This document shows, piece by piece, positions 1 through 7,171 of a stretch of DNA of 64,000 bases. Every line of letters starts with the position of its first letter. The stretch's first letter is position 1. This stretch comes from Streptomyces hyaluromycini (lineage in GTDB: Bacteria > Actinomycetota > Actinomycetes > Streptomycetales > Streptomycetaceae). The notes beneath the pieces are model-generated. The model ran no database searches and had not been told where the DNA came from. It saw only the letters and a program-made list of their open reading frames with translations. The stretch lies in the NCBI RefSeq assembly GCF_002217755.1, contig NZ_BCFL01000026.1, forward strand, positions 62,001-126,000, written 5' to 3'. The position numbers and the translations under genes are program-made.

Positions 1-47
1 ACGTCGCCGTCGGCGGTCACGGTCAGTACGGGACTCACCTCGCTCAT
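1..47 (-). CDS. partial CDS, N-terminus only (product unknown)
   Basis: A leftward gene starts with ATG at 47 and leaves the window after about 15 codons (begins M-S-E-V-S-P-V-L). The start is supported by a promoter-like element at 59-85 and an inverted-repeat operator at 103-117 just upstream. The visible residues would suit an enoyl-CoA hydratase or similar N-terminus, but that is a guess. No ribosome binding site is obvious. Confidence 0.45.
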   Translation of the reverse strand, partial: MSEVSPVLTVTADGD

Positions 48-58
48 GCCAGCGATGC

Positions 59-85
59 TATTAAAGGTCAGGCCGTAACTGTCAA
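59..85 (-). promoter_or_regulatory. promoter with GntR-type half-palindrome, leftward
   Basis: Read on the minus strand there is TTGACA (85-80), then GGCCTGACC (74-66) followed directly by TTTAATA (65-59). The block CTGACCTTTRATA is shared with the promoter at 2987-3017 of the acyl-CoA dehydrogenase/GntR operon. The near-palindrome GGYC-T-GACC resembles operators of FCD-type GntR regulators, so the GntR protein encoded at 173-982 may bind both. The -10 assignment is approximate. Confidence 0.45.
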
Positions 86-102
86 TGGTGTTGCGCGAAA
101 AT

Positions 103-117
103 GAGAATGAGATTCTC
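103..117. promoter_or_regulatory. GAGAAT-N3-ATTCTC operator, site 1
   Basis: A perfect 15-bp inverted repeat, GAGAATGAGATTCTC, lies 56 bp upstream of the leftward gene starting at 47. The same motif precedes many operons in this window, so it is read as the binding site of a TetR-type regulator. Binding is inferred. Confidence 0.7.
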
Positions 118-172
118 GCATGCTGTGGTCACACCCCTGACCGGTGCGGTGTGCGTCAGCTTTCGGGGTAGG

Positions 173-982
173 TCAACTTTCGGGGTCGGTCAGCTCCACG
201 TGCTCGCGCACGTCCACCTCCGCCGCCGCTCGGGCGAAACCGCACACGTGCCGGGACATCCGCCGCATCGCCGCGGCCTCGTCGCCGGCCCGGATCGCGT
301 CGGTGATCCGGGCGTGCGCCCGCGCGGTGACCTCACGGATGTCGGCCGCCGTGAACCGCTCCAGGTCGGTGGCCGCGTGGATCGACTGGGAGAGCGCGCT
401 CATGAACCCGATGAGCAGCTCGTTGTCGCCCGCCCGCGCCACCGCGTTGTGCCAGCGCACGTTCGCCCGCAGGAACCGCTGGGCGTCGTCACCGGCCTCC
501 GTCAACTCCGCGTTCGCGGAGTCCAGTTCGGCCAGGTCCTGCTCGGTGCGCCGCCGCGCGGCCAGCGCGGCGCACGTCGGCTCGATCGCCTCCCGGGTCT
601 CGTGCAGCGCCTCCAGCCGGATCTGCTGGCCGCGGATCACCAACCGCACGGTGTTCGCCAGGGACTCGCGCCCCGGCCGGTGCACGAACGCCCCGCCACC
701 GCGCCCCGGCCTGATCTCAACCAGCCGCTCGACCTCCAGGATCCGCAGCGCCTCGCGTACGGTGGCCCGGCTCAGCCCGGTCTGCTCGACCAGCTGGCGC
801 TCCGGGGGCAGTGCCGTACCCTCGCCGATCTCCCCGGACAGGATCCGCTCGCGGACCTCCGCGGCCAGCACGTCCGACGCCTTCGGCACGGTCAGCGTGT
901 CGAAGCGCGGGGTGCGGGGGGAGGGCTCGGCGCTGGGCACGGGTTCAGGCCTCTCGTCGTACATCCGTTTCGGCTGAACCAT
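173..982 (-). CDS. GntR/FadR-family transcriptional regulator (FCD domain)
   Basis: A 269-aa one-component regulator. The winged helix-turn-helix spans about residues 34-103 (PPERQLVEQTGLSRATVREA, then the RPGRGGGAFV wing), followed by an all-helical FCD effector domain to about 245. It is the third gene of a leftward operon, 24 nt after the SDR at 1007-1780 and behind the acyl-CoA dehydrogenase. FCD regulators commonly sense organic acids or acyl metabolites and repress adjacent catabolic genes. A palindrome between the -35 and -10 of its own operon (2994-3002) fits autorepression. A second Met at residue 7 could be the true start. Confidence 0.9.
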   Translation of the reverse strand: MVQPKRMYDERPEPVPSAEPSPRTPRFDTLTVPKASDVLAAEVRERILSGEIGEGTALPPERQLVEQTGLSRATVREALRILEVERLVEIRPGRGGGAFVHRPGRESLANTVRLVIRGQQIRLEALHETREAIEPTCAALAARRRTEQDLAELDSANAELTEAGDDAQRFLRANVRWHNAVARAGDNELLIGFMSALSQSIHAATDLERFTAADIREVTARAHARITDAIRAGDEAAAMRRMSRHVCGFARAAAEVDVREHVELTDPES

Positions 983-1006
983 TCAACACACGGACGTCCG
1001 GGGCTG

Positions 1007-1780
1007 TCACATGACCGTCCCCCCGTCGACCGGCAGTACCTGCCCCGTGATGAAGGAGGCCGCGTCGGAGGCGAGGAAGACGAACGCCCCCGCGACCTCC
1101 TCGGGCTCCGCCCAGCGTCCGAGCGGGATCCGGGCGAGCATCTGGGCGGCGAACTTCTCGTTCGTCCGGATGGTCTCCGTCATCGGCGTCGCGGCCAGGG
1201 GCGCGAGGGCGTTCACCAGGATGCGCCTGCGGGCCAGTTCGCGGGCCAGGGACTTGGTGAGGCCGATGATGCCGGCCTTGGCGGCGGAGTAGTTGACCTG
1301 CCCGAGCGTGCCGACGATCCCGGCCGACGAGGTGACGTTGATGATGCGGCCGCGTCCGTCGTCGGGCAGGAAGGGCAGCGCGGCCTGCGCACAGTGGAAG
1401 CTGCCGAGGACGTGGATGTCGAGGAGCCGCCGGAAGGCGTCCTCCTCCAGGTTCGCGAACATGGCTGGCGCGGTGATCCCCGCGTTGTTGACGAGGATGT
1501 GCAGGGTGCCGTCGGCGAGCGCGGCCGCCCGGGACACCGCCGCGTCGGCGCTCGCGCGGTCGGTCACGTCGAGGGCGGCACTGTCCGCGGTCAGTCCGGC
1601 CGCGGAGATCTTCCCGGCGACGGCCGCCGCGGCCGCCTCGTCGACGTCGGTCACGAGCACCGCGGCCCCGGCCCGGGCGAGCGCCTCGGCGACCGCCGAG
1701 CCGATACCGCCCGCGGCACCGGTCACCAGCGCCGAGCGCCCCGTGAGGTCGAACAGATCCGTTCGGTCGGTCATCTCCAA
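1007..1780 (-). CDS. SDR-family NAD(P)-dependent oxidoreductase
   Basis: A 257-aa classical short-chain dehydrogenase related to FabG and 3-hydroxyacyl-CoA dehydrogenases. Visible motifs are the cofactor loop TGAAGGIG (20-27), NNAG (98-101), and the catalytic Ser at about 151 with Tyr164 and Lys168 (YSAAK). It ends in the usual GQVLPVDGG motif. The gene follows the acyl-CoA dehydrogenase by 4 nt and precedes GntR by 24 nt, so the three are co-transcribed. A beta-hydroxyacyl oxidation step is likely; the substrate is not predictable. Confidence 0.9.
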   Translation of the reverse strand: MEMTDRTDLFDLTGRSALVTGAAGGIGSAVAEALARAGAAVLVTDVDEAAAAAVAGKISAAGLTADSAALDVTDRASADAAVSRAAALADGTLHILVNNAGITAPAMFANLEEDAFRRLLDIHVLGSFHCAQAALPFLPDDGRGRIINVTSSAGIVGTLGQVNYSAAKAGIIGLTKSLARELARRRILVNALAPLAATPMTETIRTNEKFAAQMLARIPLGRWAEPEEVAGAFVFLASDAASFITGQVLPVDGGTVM

Positions 1781-1784
1781 CTCC

Positions 1785-2948
1785 TCAGTAGCTCCTGGGC
1801 AGTCCCAGCGTGTGCGACCCCAGATAGTTCAGGACCATCTCCTGGCTGACGGGCGCGATCCGCATCAGCCGTGCCTCGCGGAAGTAGCGGGCGACCGGGT
1901 ACTCCTCGGAGTAGCCCATGCCGCCGTGCGTCTGCAGCGCCCGGTCCGCGGCGGTGAACCCGGCGTCCGCGCACAGGTACTTGGCGGTGTTCGCCTCACG
2001 TGCGCACGGCCGGCCCTGGTCGTAGAGCCAGGTCGCCTTGCGCAGCACCAGCTCGGCCGCGTCGAGCCGGGCGAGGGAGTCGGCGAGCGGGAACTGGATG
2101 CCCTGGTTCATGCCGATCGGCCTGCCGAAGACCTCCCGCTCCCTGCCGTACCGCACCGCCTGGTCCAGGGCCACCCGGCCGATGCCGAGCGCCTCGGCGG
2201 CGATCAGCATCCGCTCGGGGTTCAGGCCGTCGAGGAGGTAGCGGAAGCCCTGGCCCTCCTCGCCGACCCGGTCCTCGACCGGGATGCGCAGCTCGTCGAT
2301 GAACAGCTCGTTCGACGTGACGGCGTTGCGGCCCATCTTCGGGATGGGGCGGATGTCGACCCGCTCGCGGTCGAGGTCGGTGAGGAACAGCGTCATGCCG
2401 TCCGTGCGCTTCTCGACCTCGTCGGCCTTCGACGTACGGGTCAGCAGCAGGATCTTCTCGGACTCCATCGCCTTGGAGATCCACACCTTGCGGCCGCTGA
2501 CGACGTAGTGGTCGCCGTCGCGTCGGGCGTACGTCGTGATGCGCGTCGTGTCCAGGCCCGCGCCCGGTTCCGTCACGCCGAAGCAGACGTGCAGGCCGCC
2601 GTCCGCGATCCGCGGCAGGGTGCGCCGCTTGAGCTCCTCGGAGCCGTGTACGACCACGGGGTGCATGCCGAAGATCGACATGTGGATGGCGCTGGCCGCG
2701 TTCATCCCGCCGCAGCGGGCGACCTGTTCGAGCAGCAGCGTCGCCTCGGTGATGCCGAGGCCGTGGCCGCCGTACGCCTCCGGGATCGTGATGCCCAGCC
2801 AGCCGCCGCCCGCGACGACGTCGTAGAACTCCTCGGGGAAGGCGTGGTCGCGGTCCTTCTCCATCCAGTACCGGTCGTCGAAGTCGCGCAGGAGACCGGA
2901 CACGGCCTTGCGGATCGTCTCCTGGTCCTCGGTCAGCTCAAAGTCCAC
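1785..2948 (-). CDS. acyl-CoA dehydrogenase
   Basis: FAD-dependent acyl-CoA dehydrogenase of 387 aa from the GTG at 2948. I prefer this start because AGAGGGG lies 9 nt upstream, the protein then begins MDFELTEDQETIR as typical for the family, and the promoter elements at 2988-3017 stay outside the gene. Longer in-frame starts exist at 2987 (ATG) and 3017 (TTG). FAD-binding segments (FGVTEPGAGLDTTRI, VSGRKVWIS) and the C-terminal GGMGYSEEYPVARYFREAR block are present. The usual E/G-G-T segment near the C-terminus is IAPVSQEM, a variant seen in one actinobacterial subgroup. First gene of the operon with SDR and GntR. Confidence 0.9.
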   Translation of the reverse strand: MDFELTEDQETIRKAVSGLLRDFDDRYWMEKDRDHAFPEEFYDVVAGGGWLGITIPEAYGGHGLGITEATLLLEQVARCGGMNAASAIHMSIFGMHPVVVHGSEELKRRTLPRIADGGLHVCFGVTEPGAGLDTTRITTYARRDGDHYVVSGRKVWISKAMESEKILLLTRTSKADEVEKRTDGMTLFLTDLDRERVDIRPIPKMGRNAVTSNELFIDELRIPVEDRVGEEGQGFRYLLDGLNPERMLIAAEALGIGRVALDQAVRYGREREVFGRPIGMNQGIQFPLADSLARLDAAELVLRKATWLYDQGRPCAREANTAKYLCADAGFTAADRALQTHGGMGYSEEYPVARYFREARLMRIAPVSQEMVLNYLGSHTLGLPRSY

Positions 2949-2987
2949 GGCGGGGAACCCCTCTGCCGGCGGCTGATAGTGAAACAT

Positions 2988-3017
2988 ATCAAAGGTCAGA
3001 CCAAAAGGGTCCGTCAA
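2988..3017 (-). promoter_or_regulatory. promoter with internal GntR-type palindrome
   Basis: On the minus strand, TTGACG (3017-3012) and TTTGAT (2993-2988) are spaced 18 bp and drive the acyl-CoA dehydrogenase-SDR-GntR operon. The 9-bp palindrome GGTC-A-GACC (2994-3002) lies between them, where a bound repressor would block polymerase. It matches the element at 66-74. Confidence 0.55.
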
Positions 3018-3117
3018 GAGGGCGAGGCTTCAAGGTCCGGCTCTGCCTGGGAAGTTGGGGGAGGGGGACGGGGCCTGGATGGGGGTGAAGGCCACGGGGT
3101 TGATCCGAGGGGGGCGA

Positions 3118-3256
3118 AAGGGCGTCGCCCGCGGGACGGCGAAGGGTCCTGCGGCACAGGGAAGGGGCCTGTGGGGCGGCGAGGTTCCGCGGTACGGCGT
3201 GAAGGGTCTCACGGTACGGCGTGAAGGGTCTCGCGGGACGGCGAAAGGCCTCCGCG
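3118..3256. repeat. degenerate ~22-bp tandem repeats
   Basis: Two near-identical 22-bp units (GGTACGGCGTGAAGGGTCTC plus AC or GC) lie at 3191-3212 and 3213-3234. A diverged unit (GGGACGGCGAAAGGCCTCCGC) follows at 3235-3255, and older relatives of the same pattern occur back to about 3118. The array lies between two leftward genes and ends in the terminator stem of the TetR gene. No coding potential is credible. Confidence 0.6.
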
Positions 3257-3274
3257 GAAAATCCCGCGGAGGCC
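3247..3274. terminator. stem-loop terminator after TetR gene
   Basis: Perfect 11-bp stem, GGCCTCCGCGG (3247-3257) with CCGCGGAGGCC (3264-3274), and a 6-nt loop AAAATC. It lies 15 nt past the stop of the leftward TetR gene at 3289-4182. Streptomyces terminators often lack a U-tract. Confidence 0.75.
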
Positions 3275-3288
3275 CTGGACCGGTCAGG

Positions 3289-4182
3289 TCACGCCTGGGA
3301 GCGGGCGGCCTTCGTGGTGGTGGTCGCCTTCTTCGCCGGCGCGGCCTTCTTCGCGGCGGCGGCCCGCTTCTGCGGCGTCGCCGTGGTCTTCTTCGCCGGG
3401 GCCGCCTTGCGTGCCGTCGCCGTGGTCGCCTTCGTTGCAGTCGCCTTCGTCGCGGGGGCGTCCTCGGCCGGTGCCGTCGTGGCCGGTGTGGTCGTGGCCG
3501 GGTCCTCTGCCGTGCCGGGCCCCCTGAGTCCGCCCAGGCAGAACGCCCACACCTCCTCGGCGGTGATGGGGGAGGGGTGCGCCCCGACCGGTGCCGCGGG
3601 GGCCTGGGCCGTGAACATCGCCGTCTGCATGATCAGGGACGCGGTGCGCCGCGGCTTCGCGGTCACGGCCTGACCGGCCGCGACGGCCTCCTCCACCAGC
3701 TCCGTGAAGTAGGCGAGCAGCGGCAGGTGGGCGGTGGCCACCTGGTCCGGGTGGGTGACCAGCAGCTGGATCGCGAAGTCGGTGAAGAGCGGGGACTGCT
3801 GGCCCTTGCGTGGCGTGGAGGAGCCGTACAGGAGGTCGACCGCGATCTTCAGCCGCTCCAGCGGGTCCCGCCCCGCGGCGGCCTTCTCCCGGATCTCGGC
3901 GGCCGAGGTGGAGAGCGCGTCCTCGAAGAGGGCGAGCAGCAGCTCGTGCTTGCCGTCGAAGTGCTGGTAGAAGCTGCGCAACGACTGCCGGGAGCGCTCC
4001 ACGACCTCCTGCACGGTGAAGTCGGTGGTGCCCTTGTCGGCGATCAGCTCCTGGGCGGCGTCGAGGAACCGCTGGACGCGCTGCTCGGCGCGCAGCTTCG
4101 CGGCCCGGGTGGAGCGCTCGACGGCGCGCTGCCGCCAGGCGGGCTCGGGGGTCTCGACCGGTTCTGCGGGGACGGCACTCAT
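3289..4182 (-). CDS. TetR-family regulator with histone H1-like C-terminal tail
   Basis: A 297-aa protein. Residues 32-80 form a TetR helix-turn-helix (FTVQEVVERSRQSLRSFYQHF), and the ligand domain runs to about 222. The last ~74 residues are a low-complexity Ala/Thr/Pro/Lys tail with AAPAKKT and AAPAKKA repeats and at least 11 Lys in the final 52 residues, like histone H1 or the tails of mycobacterial HU and actinobacterial sigma factors. Ordinary TetR proteins are about 200 aa and lack such a tail. It is divergent from the acyl-CoA dehydrogenase pair at 4350, with a GAGAAT-type operator (4276-4290) between them, so it may regulate itself, that operon and perhaps the wider regulon. Confidence 0.88.
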   Translation of the reverse strand: MSAVPAEPVETPEPAWRQRAVERSTRAAKLRAEQRVQRFLDAAQELIADKGTTDFTVQEVVERSRQSLRSFYQHFDGKHELLLALFEDALSTSAAEIREKAAAGRDPLERLKIAVDLLYGSSTPRKGQQSPLFTDFAIQLLVTHPDQVATAHLPLLAYFTELVEEAVAAGQAVTAKPRRTASLIMQTAMFTAQAPAAPVGAHPSPITAEEVWAFCLGGLRGPGTAEDPATTTPATTAPAEDAPATKATATKATTATARKAAPAKKTTATPQKRAAAAKKAAPAKKATTTTKAARSQA

Positions 4183-4275
4183 GAGTAGAACGGTACTCCA
4201 CGCATGTGAAAAGCAGGGGCACTCCCCCTACCGAATCGCCCTCTGTAAGAAACAAGAGCATTACTTTCGCGTAGC

Positions 4276-4290
4276 AAGAATGCTATTCTC
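4276..4290. promoter_or_regulatory. GAGAAT-N3-ATTCTC operator, site 2
   Basis: AAGAATGCTATTCTC matches the recurring inverted repeat at 11 of 12 arm positions. It lies in the divergent region between the TetR gene (start 4182) and the acyl-CoA dehydrogenase operon (start 4350). A weaker partial match lies at 4256-4270. Confidence 0.65.
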
Positions 4291-4349
4291 GCCCGACGCG
4301 GGCTCGCGCCCGGCGTGCGGCCACCGGTACGGACAGGGCGGAGGCGGGC

Positions 4350-5213
4350 GTGGAGTTCGAACTCGACGAGGACCAACAGCTGCTGCGGCGCACGGTGCGC
4401 GAGACGGTCGCCAAGGTCCGCGGCCGACCCGAGGACCAGCAGTGGAGCACCTACCGGCGGCTCGGCTGGCTGGAGGCGCCCCCGCTCGAACTCGCCCTCA
4501 TCCTGGAGGAGTTGGGCTACGCCGCCGACCCGACCCCGTTCCTGGCCACGGCCACCTGGTTCGCCCCGCTGACCGGCCGCCTCCCCGAAGGCAGCGGCAC
4601 GGCGGTCTTCGACGGCACCGGGCGGTACGTCCTGGACGCCGACCGCGCCGACGAGGTCGCCCTGCTCACGCCGGACGGGGTGGTCGTCGTACCAGGAGCC
4701 GAACTGGCGGTGCGGCGGATCCCCGTGCTCGACCCGAACCTGCACCTGGCCCAGGTCGAGGCCGTCGAGGCCGGTGCCCTCGCCGAGGGTGTGCCCGACC
4801 TGGCGTTGACCGGTCTCGCCGCCACCGCGGTCGGCGCCTGCCGCCGGATCCTCGACCTGACCCTGGACCACGTGAAGCGGCGGGTGCAGTTCGGCCGCCC
4901 GCTCGGCTCCTTCCAGGCCGTCAAGCACAAGGCCGCCGACATGCACGTGGCGATCGAGCGCGCCCGAGCCCTCACCCACTTCTCCGCCCTGACCATCGCC
5001 GAGGACGACCCCCGGCGCACCCGGGCCGCCCACATGGCCAAGGCCGCGGCCGGGGAGTGCCAGCGCCTGGTCTTCCGGCACGGGCTGCAGCTCTTCGGAG
5101 CCATGGGCTTCACGTGGGAGAACGAACTCCAGTACCACCTGAAGCGGGCCCAGGCCTGCGACCTGCTCCTCGGCACCGCGTCCGCGCACAGGAAGGCTCT
5201 GCTGGCCTCATGA
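4350..5213 (+). CDS. acyl-CoA dehydrogenase, short subunit (ChsE-like heteromer partner)
   Basis: A 287-aa protein, about 100 residues shorter than a canonical acyl-CoA dehydrogenase. The N-terminal helical domain (ELDEDQQLLRRTVRETV) and the C-terminal helical domain (RRVQFGRPLGSFQAVKHKAADM) are present, but the middle beta-domain is reduced and the usual C-terminal GGTSEIQRN segment is absent. Such short subunits form obligate alpha2beta2 dehydrogenases with a full-length partner in mycobacterial steroid side-chain degradation (ChsE1-ChsE2, ChsE4-ChsE5). The partner overlaps it by 4 nt (5210). GTG start. Confidence 0.85.
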   Translation: MEFELDEDQQLLRRTVRETVAKVRGRPEDQQWSTYRRLGWLEAPPLELALILEELGYAADPTPFLATATWFAPLTGRLPEGSGTAVFDGTGRYVLDADRADEVALLTPDGVVVVPGAELAVRRIPVLDPNLHLAQVEAVEAGALAEGVPDLALTGLAATAVGACRRILDLTLDHVKRRVQFGRPLGSFQAVKHKAADMHVAIERARALTHFSALTIAEDDPRRTRAAHMAKAAAGECQRLVFRHGLQLFGAMGFTWENELQYHLKRAQACDLLLGTASAHRKALLAS

Positions 5214-6367
5214 GACTCGCCGACGATCCCGAAGTGGCCGACTTCCGCGCCGAGTTCTCCGCCTTCCTGGACGCCAACCTGCCCGCCGAGGGCGAGGCGC
5301 GGGACCGCTCCCGCTCCAGCGCCCACGTGCCCGACTGGGCGCGCCGCTGGCAGCGCACCCTGTTCGACGCGGGCTGGCTGCTGCCAGGCCAGCGACCGGA
5401 GTTCGGGGGACGCGGGGCCACTCTGCCGCAACAGCTGGCGTATCTGGAGGAGTTGGCCCGCCGCCGGATCTACCACAGCTTCAACCCGCAGGGCCTCGGC
5501 ATCATCGCCGCATCCCTGATCACCTTCGGCACCGAGGAGCAGAAGCGCCGCTGGGCCGTGCCGATCCTGCGCGCCGAGATCACCGCCGCGCTCGGCATGA
5601 GCGAGCCCGAGGCCGGCTCCGACCTTGCTTCCCTGCGCACCCGGGCGGTGCTGGACGGCGACACCTTCACCGTCAACGGCCAGAAGATCTGGACCTCCGG
5701 CGCCCACGACGCCGACGTCCTGCTCACCTTCGTCCGCACGGACCCCGACGCCCCCAAGCACAAGGGCATCAGCGCCCTGCTGATCCCCACGGCCACCGAG
5801 GGCGTCGTACGGCGTCCCTTCGGCTCGATCGCCGCCGCGGACGACCTCGACTTCAACGAGGTGTTCTTCACGGACGTCCGGGTGGCCCGCGAGAACCTCG
5901 TCGGGCCGCTGAACGAGGGCTGGCGGGTGGCCAACGGCTCCCTGGGGCACGAACGCACCCTGCTGTGGCTGTCGTTCGCCGAACGCCTGGAGGACCTGGT
6001 GCAGGACGCCGCCGACGTCGGCGCGGGCCAGGAGTGGTACGCCACCCTCCTCATGGACCTCCAGGCGCTGCGGCTGCTCGGCTACCGGCAACTCGGCCCG
6101 GACCGGGACCCCGCCGAGCTGTCCGTGCTCAAGCTGCTCGGCTCCGAGGCCGTCCAGTCCGCCTCCCTGCACGCCCTGGAGGCCCACGGCGCCGACGGAC
6201 TGCCGCATCCCGCCGGTACCGGGCCGTACCACCACATGAACAACGAGGCGTTCATCTCCAGCTGGTTCGAGCGGTACGCGCGCAGTTTCGCCGGCACCAT
6301 CGCGGGCGGCACCAGCGAGATCCAGCGCAACATCGTCGCCGAGCGCATCCTCGGCCTGCCGCGATAG
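5210..6367 (+). CDS. acyl-CoA dehydrogenase, full-length subunit
   Basis: A 385-aa acyl-CoA dehydrogenase starting at an ATG that overlaps the stop of the short subunit (ATGA). FAD/substrate segments ALGMSEPEAGSDLASLRT and NGQKIWTSGAHDAD are clear, and the C-terminus carries AGGTSEIQRNIVAERILGLPR-type sequence, the FadE26/FadE34-like signature. With the preceding gene it should form one heteromeric dehydrogenase that introduces an alpha,beta double bond into a bulky acyl-CoA. The enoyl-CoA hydratase follows 12 nt later. Confidence 0.92.
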   Translation: MRLADDPEVADFRAEFSAFLDANLPAEGEARDRSRSSAHVPDWARRWQRTLFDAGWLLPGQRPEFGGRGATLPQQLAYLEELARRRIYHSFNPQGLGIIAASLITFGTEEQKRRWAVPILRAEITAALGMSEPEAGSDLASLRTRAVLDGDTFTVNGQKIWTSGAHDADVLLTFVRTDPDAPKHKGISALLIPTATEGVVRRPFGSIAAADDLDFNEVFFTDVRVARENLVGPLNEGWRVANGSLGHERTLLWLSFAERLEDLVQDAADVGAGQEWYATLLMDLQALRLLGYRQLGPDRDPAELSVLKLLGSEAVQSASLHALEAHGADGLPHPAGTGPYHHMNNEAFISSWFERYARSFAGTIAGGTSEIQRNIVAERILGLPR

Positions 6368-6379
6368 AGGACACCCGCC

Positions 6380-7171
6380 ATGGACCAGATCCTGTACGAC
6401 GCCGAGGACGGCATCGCGACGATCACCCTCAACCGGCCCGAGGCCGCCAACGCCCAGACCATGGCCCTCCTCGACGACCTCGACGCCGCCTGGACCCGCG
6501 CGGCCCGGGACGAGACGGTGCGGGTGGTCGTGCTCAAGGCGAACGGCCGGCACTTCTCCGCCGGTCACGACCTCAAGGACCGCTGGCCCGGGCCCGGCGA
6601 GATCACCCTGGAGTGGATCTACGACGCCGAGACCCGCCGGTACCTCGAATACTCGCTGAAGTGGCGCAACATCCCGAAGCCCACCATCGCGGCCGTCCAG
6701 GGCAAGTGCATCGCCGCCGGGCTGATGCTGTGCTGGCCGTGCGACCTGATCGTGGCCGCCGAGAACGCGGAGTTCTCCGACCCGGTCGTCCACATGGGCA
6801 TCGGCGGGGTCGAGTACCACGGCCACACCTGGGAGCTGGGGCCCCGCAAGGCCAAGGAGATCCTCTTCACCGGCCGGGCGCTGACCGCGCAGGAGGCCGA
6901 ACAGGTCGGCATGGTCAACAAGGTCGTCCCGCTGGCCGAACTCGGCTCCGCGACCGACGAGTTGGCGAAGCGGATCGCGCAGATGCCGCCCTTCGGCCTG
7001 CGACAGGCCAAGCGCGCGGTGAACCAGACCCTCGACGTACAGGGCTTCTACGCCGCCCTCCAGTCCGTCTTCGACATCCACCAGACCGGGCACGGCAACG
7101 CCCTCAGCGTGGGCGGCTACCCGATCCTGACCCGGCTGGACGAGATGAAGGATCGCCTCAAGCAGGGCTGA
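6380..7171 (+). CDS. enoyl-CoA hydratase/isomerase family protein
   Basis: A 263-aa crotonase-fold protein. The oxyanion-hole segments are HFSAGHDLKD (58-66) and GKCIAAGLML (108-117). The canonical second catalytic Glu region (PGxGGTQRL) is replaced by MGIGGVEYHGHTWELG, so the exact chemistry (hydration, isomerisation or retro-Claisen) is uncertain. It is the third gene of the operon led by the dehydrogenase pair and would act on its product. Its last 14 nt overlap the convergent gene ending at 7158. Confidence 0.9.
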   Translation: MDQILYDAEDGIATITLNRPEAANAQTMALLDDLDAAWTRAARDETVRVVVLKANGRHFSAGHDLKDRWPGPGEITLEWIYDAETRRYLEYSLKWRNIPKPTIAAVQGKCIAAGLMLCWPCDLIVAAENAEFSDPVVHMGIGGVEYHGHTWELGPRKAKEILFTGRALTAQEAEQVGMVNKVVPLAELGSATDELAKRIAQMPPFGLRQAKRAVNQTLDVQGFYAALQSVFDIHQTGHGNALSVGGYPILTRLDEMKDRLKQG

